Positions 9,859-18,695 of a DNA stretch of 64,000 nucleotides are shown here, piece after piece (positions within the stretch are counted from its first letter, which is position 1; each line of letters begins with the position of its first letter). A program made the translations under genes and the position numbers. The stretch comes from Mantamonas sphyraenae. Its lineage: Eukaryota > CRuMs > Mantamonadidae. The notes beneath the pieces were generated by a model that worked only from the letters and a program-made list of their open reading frames with translations, did no database searches and was not told where the DNA came from. The DNA lies in assembly GCA_026936335.1 (NCBI GenBank), contig JAPMXV010000013.1:1-64000 (forward strand). Reading direction: 5' to 3'.

Positions 9859-12757
9859 TCAGCAATACATGTCCCCTTGCATCAATTCCAACACCGTCTC
9901 CGCATGCCGGAACCGCGCGGCCAGCATCAACGCACTCTGCCCGCGCGTGTTCAGGCACCATCGATCCACACCCGCTCGCAGCAGGATGCTCACGCTGTCC
10001 ACTTGACCTCGGTGTGAACTGCTCAACAACGCAGTCGACCCGTGGTAGTTGCACGCCTCCAGATTGGCGCCAAACTCAATCAGTGCCTGCAGACACTCCC
10101 AGTGGCCCTTGGCCGCGCACCGGATCACAGGGGTGTTCTGCTGCGAGTCCACAGAGTTCACGTCCACCTGTCCGTCCTCCAGAAGGATGCGCACAACCTC
10201 GGTCGTGCCACTCTGAGCCGCAAACAGCAGCGCGTTGATCCCCACCACTGTGCACACCCCGGGATCCGCTCCATGCTCCAACAGCAGCCGCAGCGACTCT
10301 GGTTGGCCCTCGTGCGCAGCCATGATCACAGGCGTGACTCCTTGGTTGTTGGCAAAATTCACGTCCGCACCAAACTTGATCAGCACCGATTGCACACGTG
10401 GAAACTTTGTGCACACCAGCAGCGGCGACGCGCTGCTCGTCACCTCGTTCATGCGCAAGCCATGCTTGGCCACGTGATTTGTGTCAGCTCCTCGTTCCAG
10501 CAGACGCATCACGCTCCCTACCTCCCCGTGCCCGGCCGCTGAAAACAATGGCGTGTGCCCGTTGTTGTCCGTGTCCTCCACACTCAAGCCCCACTCCATC
10601 AACAGATCCAACACCTCCTCCTGCCCGTGCGCCGCAGCTGTAAACAGGTACGTGTCGCCGTTTGTGCCCCGATGGTCCACCGCTGCCCCGGCCTCCTTCA
10701 GCACGTGCATCACGTCCACGTGCCCCTGCGACACTGCGTAGCTCATCGGCGTGTATGCGTTGCCGTCTCGCACGTCCACCTCTTCCAGCCCGTCTTCCAG
10801 CAGCCGTTTCACCACTGCCAGATTCCCGTGGTTCGTCGCCTGATGGATTGCATGCACCCCGGTCGCCTTGGCCATACGCACGTCAATGCCCCAATCGATC
10901 AGCGACAGCGCCGTCTCTGTGTGTCCGCTCTTGCATGCCTTGTGCAGCGCGTTCGACTGGTTCCCGTTTGCGTGATTGATGTTTGCCCCTGCTCGCAGGC
11001 ACAGCTCAATCACCTTCGTACACCCTTCCATCGCCGCCAGCAGAAGCGCCGTGTTGCCCGCATAATCCTCTGCGTTGACGTTTGCCCCTGCGTCCAACAG
11101 CAACTCCACAACCTCGTCCCGCCCATAGTACGCCGCCGCCTGGATCGCCGTGAATCCGTTGTTGTCCCGTGCCTCCAAGTCCGCATTTGCCTCCAGCAGC
11201 AGCCGCACAACCTCCACATGGCCCGACGCTGCCGCAAACCGCAGCGGCGACGATCCACTCGTCCGCACCGTATCCACGTGTGCTCCATGCGCCAACAGCA
11301 CTCGCACGCACTCTGTGTGGCCCTTCCCTGCCGCCTTCAGCAACGCCGTCGCCCCGCTTCGGTTTACCTGCCGCACGTTCGCTCCGGCTTCCAGCAGGTA
11401 CGCCACAACCTCGCTGAACCCTCCGTCCGCCGCCATGTGCAGTGCAGTCCAGCCTTTGTCGTCCGACTGGTTCAGGATCCGCCGCTCCACTTTGTCCGCT
11501 TTGCCCTGCTCCACAAACACTTTGCACATCTCCAGATGCCCGTGCTTGGCCGCCGTCATCAACGGCGTCCGTCCGCACGCTTCCTCATTGCTCCCGGAAG
11601 ACGACGACGACGCCCCGTGCGCGTTCTCCGGCGACACGGGAATGTCGTACCGCGCCCCAAACTCCAGAAGCAGTCGCACAATGCCCACGTACCCGTGCCG
11701 CACCGCCGTGTGCAAGGCACTGATTCCATTCTCGTCCACCGAGTCGATCATTTCGGTCGTGTGCTCCAGCAGCATCCGCACAATGGCCCCGTTCCCCTGC
11801 CGACACGCAAACATCAGCGCTGTTGCGCTGTTGCCCTTTGTCAAATACATGTTCGCCCCTTTGCTCAGCAGGTACTCCACCACGCGTGTGTGATTCTGCG
11901 ACGCAGCCTTCATCAGCGGCGTTGATCCCGACGACGTGCTCGCATCCACATTTGCCCCGGCCTCAACCAGGTACTTCACGCACGCCAGATGGTTGTTCAC
12001 CGCAGCGCTTAGCAACGGCGTCCACTCGCACTCGTCTCTGTGGTTCACCTTGGCTCCGCGCTCCAGCAGCACCTTGAGCACCTCTGCGTTGCCCACCCGA
12101 GCCGCTTCGGCCAGCGGAGACACTCCGTTCGGCTTGCACATGTTCACCATCTCGGGCTTCCAGTCCAACAGCACCTCCACCGTACGCACATGCCCATTCT
12201 TGCATGCCTTGGTCAGTGCCGTCGACCCTGTCGTTGTCTGGCACGTCCCGCTGAAACCGGCCTCGAGCAGGAGCCGCACCACCTCGCTGTGCCCATTCTG
12301 TGCCGCAAACAACACCGCGTTGCTCCCGTGCCGCCCCAATTCCTGCGCCCCGTGGTCCAGCAGCAGTTGCACCATCATACGATGACCTGGATGTCCACAC
12401 GCGAGCCCTCCCCACGTGTCAGTGCATCCATACGGAAAAGAGCAACTCTGGCCACAAACGCATCTCGAAGAAACGATTCAACGCCCGCCCATATCCACTC
12501 GCCCCCCGTGCTCCCAAGCTCCCCAACCGCCACCTTGCACACACAATCAAACATGCTTGACCTCCTCAAATCTCCATTCGTGCTCTTGCCCACCCTCCTG
12601 CCCCCTTACCTTGCATACTCGCCAGGTGAAGCGCTGTAAACTCTTTGGCGTCCCGCGCATTCACCAATTCGCCGTCTCCTTTGTCCCTCGCCTCCTCCAA
12701 CAGTTTGTGTGCATCGCCCAGCCGATTGTGCTTGGCTGCATGAAACAACGTCACCAT
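9859..12757 (-). CDS. Ankyrin-repeat-only protein (about 26 repeats)
   Basis: Two exons on the minus strand: 12757-12610 and 12386-9859 (intron 223 bp; donor CAAG|GTAAGG, acceptor CATCCAG), 891 aa. The splice joins ALHLASMQG to HRMMVQLLLDHG, restoring one ankyrin repeat, which supports the junction. Almost the whole protein is 33-residue ankyrin repeats (TPLxxAAxxGHxxVVxxLLexGA). I see no catalytic, signalling, signal-peptide or membrane segment. One repeat near the middle carries a Ser/Gly/Ala-rich insertion (HGASSSSSGSNE). Such proteins act as binding scaffolds; the partner is unknown. The C-terminus (LELMQGDMYC) converges on NUB1. Confidence 0.9.
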
Positions 12758-12847
12758 CCAACCAAAAAAAAAGGCCCGCGTTTGTTCCTTGTTTTGCGTC
12801 CGGAGGCGTCTCCTCCTCCCTCCCAGGCCATCCCATCGCTCCTCATC

Positions 12848-13615
12848 TCATCCCTCCACCTCATCTTTCTTGTACACAATGTACCAGTTCTGGTGGTCAA
12901 ACTCCTCACGCACCACTGTGCACCCGCCCATCGTCTCCACCAGCTTGCTCAACTCTCCTTGCACAAACAAGTGGTAGAACCTTTGCAGCACATACGACCC
13001 AGCCTCCTCGTCAAATGTCGCGTGTTCGTCCAGCTCCCTACGGTCCACCGTTCCCAGATACTTGTTCGGCAGCCGCCACGGCACCATCTGATCCTGCCCT
13101 GTGTACCCGCGCAGCTCACTCATGCTTTCAAAGCTCCAGCAGTAGATCAGCCCCACGCCTCCAGGACGCATGATCCGTGTCATCTCCCGCACAGCCGCCA
13201 GACGCCTCTCTTCCGTGCTCAGATGGTGTAGCACCGCGATGCAGATTGCCGCGTCAAACACCCCGCTCCTGTACGGCAGCGCCAGACAGTCTGCCGTCAG
13301 CACCTCACATCCACGTGTGCGACAGATCTGTGCCAGTCCCACGCTCCGCTCCGCACCCACCATGTGCACCTCGTTGCCCTTGTGCACCAGATACTTCCCG
13401 TTCCCGCAGCCGACGTCGCACACAAACGCCCCCTCCTCCACCTCCTTGTCCAAGAACGACGCCACCAACGGCCATTCTTGGTGCCTTGTGTGCGAAAAGT
13501 GAGGCGCAATCAGGTTGTACACTGTGTTCACGTGTTCGTCTTCCAGCTCCTGCGCCTTCCCCTCCTCCACTTCCACCACGTTGTCCTGGTTCTTCTTGTT
13601 GCTTGTCGATGTCAT
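12848..13615 (-). CDS. tRNA wobble-uridine (cm5U34) methyltransferase, TRM9/ALKBH8 type
   Basis: 255 aa, single exon, starting at the ATG 13615 (MTSTSNKKNQ); in-frame codons further upstream give an implausible Trp/Arg-rich leader. VYNLIAPHFSHTRHQEWP is the family hallmark N-terminal motif. A class I SAM-binding fold follows: DVGCGNGKY (motif I), then VLTADCLALPYRSGVFDAA and IAVLHHLSTEERR, then EMTRIMRPGGVGLIYCW. The enzyme makes mcm5U34 in tRNAs decoding A/G-ending codons, together with the small partner TRM112, which is not in this window. There is no AlkB dioxygenase or RRM domain, so it matches the yeast stand-alone form. It lies 134 bp downstream of the ATP-grasp gene on the same strand. 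Confidence 0.92.
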   Translation of the reverse strand: MTSTSNKKNQDNVVEVEEGKAQELEDEHVNTVYNLIAPHFSHTRHQEWPLVASFLDKEVEEGAFVCDVGCGNGKYLVHKGNEVHMVGAERSVGLAQICRTRGCEVLTADCLALPYRSGVFDAAICIAVLHHLSTEERRLAAVREMTRIMRPGGVGLIYCWSFESMSELRGYTGQDQMVPWRLPNKYLGTVDRRELDEHATFDEEAGSYVLQRFYHLFVQGELSKLVETMGGCTVVREEFDHQNWYIVYKKDEVEG

Positions 13616-13749
13616 CCTCTGCCCTCTCTTACCTGGTGCTGGTACAGTATGTACGTCTCCTACCCACCTAATTTCAGTGGACCACAAAGCGCAATCTCCA
13701 TTCCATCGCTTCACACGTACTTCACGTGTCCGCAGACACGTCCCCACGC

Positions 13750-15336
13750 TTACTCGGCAGCTTCTTCCTCTCCAGCCTCCTCCTTCTGCGAAGGGTGGTT
13801 TCCCAGAAGGCTCTCGCTCTGCTTGATCTCCCTGAGCAGCGCGTCGTCCGCGTTCAAACTCAAAAACAGGTCTTCGTTCAAGCTGCCGTCATCGTTGACC
13901 ATGTTCACACACATGCGGTCGATGCTCACCACAGAAAGCACCGTTTGGATGTACGCATCGATCAGGTCGTCGATGCCAATGCCCAGCTTGTTAAAGTCCT
14001 TGCGGTCCATCAGCAACAGGCGGTTCGTGTCTGTCGCCCACTTTCCGTTTTCGTCCTTGTACGACAGGTTGGTGCCAAGCATGTCCCACGACGAGTAACC
14101 CGGATTGTCCTCCAGGTCCTTGATCAGCGGCTTGGCCGCACGTCGCGCGTACACCGCAATCGGCCGGAAGCCCTCCTGGGTGCTCGCCACCATCATGCGC
14201 AGGTCTGCCACGTAGCTCAGGTTCTTCTTGTTCGGGATCGTACCCACGTGGAAGAACTTGCCCTTGGTCTGCTCGCTGCTCCAGCTGTGGTTGCCCACCA
14301 GGCTCTGCACAATGTACTTGTCGTAGTCAAAGTTCGTGCCCATAAACTCCTCCAGGTCCGCCTCGCTGGTGATCGTAAACACTCCCTGGCCTGCGTTCGA
14401 GTACGGCACCTTCACCACCGCGTGCCCGCCCATGCGTGCCACGTACAGCGGGATCTCGTTTTTGCGCACCTCGCGGATCGTCTCCGGCATGCGGATGGCC
14501 AGACCTGTTCCCTGCAGCTCACCGTTCAAAAAGTCGGCGCTCTTGTCCGACATCATCTTGTTGCGGCCGCCCGCAAGGCACGTCAGCAGCGGGTTCATCA
14601 CAATCGTCTTGGTCTGGATCGGGATGCGGTTCCACGGCTTCTGCGTCACATAGCGGAAGCACAGGCGAATGCTGTGCCACTCTCCATCCTTGTCACGCAC
14701 CTCCAGCACGCGGTCCTTCGTCCAGCGCACAGGCGGGTTCTTGTCCGTTTCGTAAAACTCGGCCAGGTACACCTTTTCGTCCGTCATGGTCGCGATTGTT
14801 GCCGCGTATCCGCTGGCCTCCATCGGGTTCTTGTCGTAGATGACTGCCAGTCCACCCAGCGACAGGTCGCTCTTGTCCAGCTGTGCCTTGTACGCGCTCT
14901 CCATCAGCGAGCCGTACCCTCCCTCCTCGTTTGTCTCCAGCAGCAGCGGCATCGACTTTTGGCCCGACGGGCACGAGTTGGTTTCGATCAGCACCGTGTT
15001 GCGCGTGCCCTTCGAGTCCGTCACGTTGAACAGGTCCGAGCCTGCCCAGTTGAAAAACTTGCAGTGCGTATCCAGCAGCGTGCGCAGCGTGTCCACGTCC
15101 ACCTGCGGGTTCAGGTGGCTGAACCGGTTGATGATGCGCTCGTTGCCCAGGTTGAAGAACGACGACACCATTGGGTGCACCTGTGCGTTCAGAGTGCGTG
15201 CGTAAAAGTGGTTCTCAGCCTCAAACGAGTCCGGTTCCACCACCGCCGCAAACCGTGTCTTTGTCGTGCCAGACGACGACGACGACGATGCGCCTGCGCC
15301 TGTATCCGTAGAGGGGGTCTTGTCCGTAGTGCTCAT
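13750..15336 (-). CDS. ATP-grasp-like enzyme of unknown substrate
   Basis: 528 aa, single exon, starting at ATG 15336 (MSTTDKTPS), followed by a Ser-rich leader. The central part looks like an ATP-grasp fold: VVKVPYSNAGQGVFTI resembles the nucleotide-binding Lys/Gly-rich hairpin, YIVQSLVGN a following strand, and an acidic/Asn region near VADLRMMV and MCVNMVNDDG could hold metal ligands. Other conspicuous segments are ETNSCPSGQKSMPLL and CLAGGRNKMM. ATP-grasp enzymes ligate an acid to an amine or thiol. I cannot assign the substrate. It is divergently paired with a desuccinylase/aspartoacylase-family gene, which hints at a linked ligation/hydrolysis chemistry (inference). Confidence 0.6.
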   Translation of the reverse strand: MSTTDKTPSTDTGAGASSSSSSGTTKTRFAAVVEPDSFEAENHFYARTLNAQVHPMVSSFFNLGNERIINRFSHLNPQVDVDTLRTLLDTHCKFFNWAGSDLFNVTDSKGTRNTVLIETNSCPSGQKSMPLLLETNEEGGYGSLMESAYKAQLDKSDLSLGGLAVIYDKNPMEASGYAATIATMTDEKVYLAEFYETDKNPPVRWTKDRVLEVRDKDGEWHSIRLCFRYVTQKPWNRIPIQTKTIVMNPLLTCLAGGRNKMMSDKSADFLNGELQGTGLAIRMPETIREVRKNEIPLYVARMGGHAVVKVPYSNAGQGVFTITSEADLEEFMGTNFDYDKYIVQSLVGNHSWSSEQTKGKFFHVGTIPNKKNLSYVADLRMMVASTQEGFRPIAVYARRAAKPLIKDLEDNPGYSSWDMLGTNLSYKDENGKWATDTNRLLLMDRKDFNKLGIGIDDLIDAYIQTVLSVVSIDRMCVNMVNDDGSLNEDLFLSLNADDALLREIKQSESLLGNHPSQKEEAGEEEAAE

Positions 15337-15695
15337 GTTGTTGTTCCTGCGTTGCTCTCTGTTGCGCAAGTTGTTGTGCACAGATGGGCGCACGTCCCGC
15401 ACCCCCTTTTTGTACCCGGCCGGAAACGTAGACGTCTCCTTTCGAACTTCACGTCCTTGGCCCCCCATTTCTTCCACAGATCGCCCATCCTCACGCATAC
15501 GCCACATTGCACGCATGCCAACCACCCCCACGCATACTTGCTGTGCACAAACCCAACCCCATGTGGCCGTGTAGATGCGCGTGCCCTCCGTGAACCGTGC
15601 GGCCGCCGGAAACCAAAAGGCGGACCGACGCGTTGAAAAGCAAAGGCGCCCAGCCTTCGCGCCCGTCGCCACCCCCAATTCCCGAAAACGTCCCC
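15337..15695. promoter_or_regulatory. Bidirectional intergenic region
   Basis: 359 bp between two divergent start codons (ATP-grasp at 15336, desuccinylase-family gene at 15696), longer than most gaps here. It must hold both promoters and 5' leaders. I see no clear TATA box; the sequence is GC-rich with a TTGCGCAAG palindrome-like patch near 15362. In-frame codons reading into it from both genes are open, so longer N-termini cannot be excluded. Confidence 0.5.
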
Positions 15696-16943
15696 ATGTC
15701 GTCCACAGACACTGAACAGACGCTCGTCAAGGTCGGCTCCATTGCCTCCGCCGACCTCCTTAAGGATGTAGATATCTCTGAGCACGATCATCTCGTGCAC
15801 GCAAACGTGCCCGACCACGACGAGGCGGTCGTTGCCGAAGTCACGGTCGCTGTCCCGCTCTACGAACACCCGGAAGAGACCTCCGTCACTGCCACCTCGG
15901 CCGTCGAATTCGCCGAGGAGACATATCGCATGGTCAAGAAACTCAACATCGACGACCTCGAGCGCGGTGCCGTCCACAGGCTCTACGTCAAGCTCGTCGA
16001 GGACTCCATCTCCCGTCCAATCTCCGTTCCCGTTCTCGTCGCACGCGGTGCATCCGACGGGCCCGTGTTCGGCCTCACAGCAGCCCTCCACGGCAACGAA
16101 GTCGCTGGTATCCCCGTCATCCTCAACGTTATCAACTCCCTCGACATGTCCCTCCTCAAGGGCACCGTCGTCGCAGTCCTCATTGCAAACGTTCCGGGCT
16201 ACCTCCAGAACAAGCGCGAGTACGACGGCCAGGACCTCAACCGCATCATGCCCGGCAAGCCAAAGGGCTCTGCCACACAGCTCTGGTGCCACAACCTCCT
16301 CACAAAAATCATCAGCAAAATGGACTACCTCCTCGATCTCCACACCGCCTCTCTCGGACGCGTCAACTCCCTCTACGTCCGTGCCGACATGCGCAACGAC
16401 CTCATCAAGGAAATGGCTTTGTTGCTAAGCCCGCAAATCATCGTGCACAACTCTGGCATCGACGGCTCCCTGCGCAGCGCCTGCGCAAACATGGGCATCC
16501 CCTGTGTCGTCGTCGAGATCGGCAACCCGTCCCAGCTCAACCAGGAGTACATCCAGCACACCAGCGCTGGTATTGTGCGCATTATGCAACGCCTCAACAT
16601 GGTCTCTGAGGAGGATGACGCCCTCAGTGACCTCGAGGACGACGAAGGCCAGCCGTACGTCCCTGTCGTCTGCACTTCTTCCTTCTGGATGTTCACCACC
16701 CGTGGCGGCATCCTCGAAGTCTACCCGTCTCTTGGTGAGTGGGTCACCAAAGGCCACGTGATTGCACGTGTGTTTTCCATCTTTGGCGAGGTCATGCACG
16801 AGTACGAGGCCCCCAAAGACGGCATTGTTGTCGGCAAGAGCATCAACCCGTCCTGTGAGCAGGGTGGTCGCATCCTCCATCTCGGCATCATCGAGGGCTC
16901 TGGCAGCGACTTTGCAGACAAAACCGACGACGGCCACCAGTAG
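15696..16943 (+). CDS. Succinylglutamate desuccinylase/aspartoacylase-family zinc hydrolase
   Basis: 415 aa from ATG 15696 (MSSTDTEQTL), one exon. The M14-like AstE/AspA fold is recognised by AALHGNEVAG (zinc ligands His and Glu), the DLNRIMPG loop, LLDLHTA (third zinc ligand His) and VVVEIG (catalytic Glu). The C-terminal ~90 residues form a beta-rich biotinyl-like barrel (GGILEVYPSLGEWVTKGHVIARV), typical of the bacterial-type branch. Family members remove acyl groups from amino acids; the exact substrate cannot be read. In bacteria a member of this family often sits beside an ATP-grasp ligase, and here an ATP-grasp-like gene is divergent from it. Confidence 0.88.
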   Translation: MSSTDTEQTLVKVGSIASADLLKDVDISEHDHLVHANVPDHDEAVVAEVTVAVPLYEHPEETSVTATSAVEFAEETYRMVKKLNIDDLERGAVHRLYVKLVEDSISRPISVPVLVARGASDGPVFGLTAALHGNEVAGIPVILNVINSLDMSLLKGTVVAVLIANVPGYLQNKREYDGQDLNRIMPGKPKGSATQLWCHNLLTKIISKMDYLLDLHTASLGRVNSLYVRADMRNDLIKEMALLLSPQIIVHNSGIDGSLRSACANMGIPCVVVEIGNPSQLNQEYIQHTSAGIVRIMQRLNMVSEEDDALSDLEDDEGQPYVPVVCTSSFWMFTTRGGILEVYPSLGEWVTKGHVIARVFSIFGEVMHEYEAPKDGIVVGKSINPSCEQGGRILHLGIIEGSGSDFADKTDDGHQ

Positions 16944-17083
16944 CAGCGCTCTGCTCTCCCACACCCACACACTCTCTCTCCCTCTATCCCTCCCGTACCT
17001 CCGAATGTACACACCACAACACAGTACTCACTCCTTTCCTTCCAACTGCCTGCATTTTCATCATTGCTGCATACAACACGCAC

Positions 17084-18569
17084 TCACCCAGACGCACTCG
17101 ACGTCGCCGAGCCCGCAGACCTACTGCTGGACGACAGATCCACAGTGCCCGTCGTCTGCAACTGCTTCTTTGATGACTGATCCGTGTCCAGCGCCGCTTC
17201 ATACCGTGCCACAAGCTGCCGCCACTGCTTGCTCTCTTGCTCCCGCTGGCTCCGCTCTGCAGCCAGCTGTTTCTTCAGATGCAGGTTCTCCTCAATTGCG
17301 TTCCACACAAGCTGGTCCTTCAGATGCAGCAGACGCACAAGCTCGTCGTGCGAACGGATAATCTCGATGCGCTCCCTGTTCTCCTGCTCAAAGTCGTCCG
17401 CCACCACATCCACCACCGCCTTGAACGGCTTTTCGATGATCCGTGCACACGAAGCCTGGATCTCTTCGTACCTCGCCAAGAACGACGCCATCGACGGCGT
17501 CTCCTCCTCCTGCAGTTGCGCTTCAAACTCGTCAATTTGCTTCACATCTGCCTTCAGCTCCTCCAGGTCCCGGTGCAGCACGCTCAGCTTTGCATTCTCT
17601 GTAAACGCCAGACGTGCAATCATAGCCTCCATGTCCGCTCGTGTTTCTGTGTGCCCGTGATTGTGTCAGCGGTTTTTCGTGTCAACGGTGAGCCCGCGCA
17701 ATCCGCAAAAAAATCCGTCAACTCCCATCCTCCTCCTCCCGCAACTCACCCGACTCGATCCACTTGCGATACATCTTGACTTCCTGCATGCGCCGCTCCA
17801 CCATGGCAATTTGCCGCAGCAGCCGGTCCTTCTTGGCCAGCACCGCTCCGCTGACGGCCCCTTGCAGCAACGCCGACGAATGACCACTTGCCCTTTTGCT
17901 GCCGCTGCTTGTTGTCTCCTTTGCCACGGGCTTCAACTCTCCGTTTGCATCCACCACAAACATCTGGCCCTCTTCCGCCACATCTGTGCCCACTGTGCTT
18001 GTGCTCCCGCGCCGCTTGTGCCGCTTTGACGAGCTTCGCCGCTTCTTGCTCCCGCTTTTGTCCGTTGATGACCCGTGGCGCGACGACTTGCTCCCCCCAC
18101 GCACCTCCATCTCGTCCTCTGTCGTCTCCACTTCCTCGTCGTCCGTCGCCTCGTCCGATGAGTGGTGCGATGGCCGTTGCGTGACCACTCGTACGTTTGA
18201 ACTCGATGCCGACGCCACACGCTTCTTGCGGCTGCCCGATTTCGACGACGACGACGACGATTTGCTGGAACTCTTTTTCACCCGCGACCGTCCAGACGAG
18301 CTGTGCTCGCCCTCGCGCACTCGCGACGAAGATTTGCTTCCTACCACTTCTGCCTCACTGCTCATCCTCCCTTTGCTCTCTTCTTTCTGTCCTCTCTGCG
18401 CTCCGTGTTGTTTCCACCTCCTTTGGATGGTTGCCGCTGCCTGGTTTCGCTTCCTTTCTTCTCGTTTACGCCGCCGAGTCGCCTGCTCTTTCAGTTGGGT
18501 GGATCGCGTGCGTGCCAAGTGTCCTCTGTACGAGTGTTGGATTCTTCGCGCCGCTGTGTCCGCGTCCAT
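17084..18569 (-). CDS. IQ-motif / coiled-coil protein
   Basis: Two exons, 18569-17750 and 17646-17084 (donor TCGG|GTGAGT, acceptor CACACAG; 103-bp intron), 460 aa. The N-terminus has two IQ-like calmodulin/centrin-binding motifs: AARRIQHSYRGHLARTR (residues ~6-22) and AATIQRRWKQ (~45-55). The middle ~150 residues are Ser/Arg/Lys-rich with an acidic patch (DEATDDEEVETTEDE). After a hinge containing VVDANGELKP, the C-terminal ~200 residues are predicted coiled coil (VERRMQEVKMYRKW, LEELKADVKQIDEFEAQLQ). No enzyme domain. A cytoskeletal or ciliary role would fit but is inference. The two exons could be mistaken for separate genes; the shared phase argues for one. Confidence 0.72.
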
Positions 18570-18695
18570 GCAGTGGTTGGTTCCGACCCCGCCCGCCTTA
18601 CCAATCCATCTCCACCCTCCCTCCCGCCTCTCACAGCCTCTCTCCGTATCCTCTCCTTACCAAACCCCTCTCCCTCCTCTTCCACAAACGCCACC

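Noticed and set aside
13726..15636. 636-codon plus-strand frame opposite the ATP-grasp-like gene
   Set aside because: It is Arg/His/Val-rich with no domain, antisense to a coherent protein. High GC at third positions removes antisense stops.
17084..17632. Independent 182-aa coiled-coil gene
   Set aside because: A consensus intron joins it in phase to the IQ-motif exon upstream, and its own ATG is internal to the joined exon.
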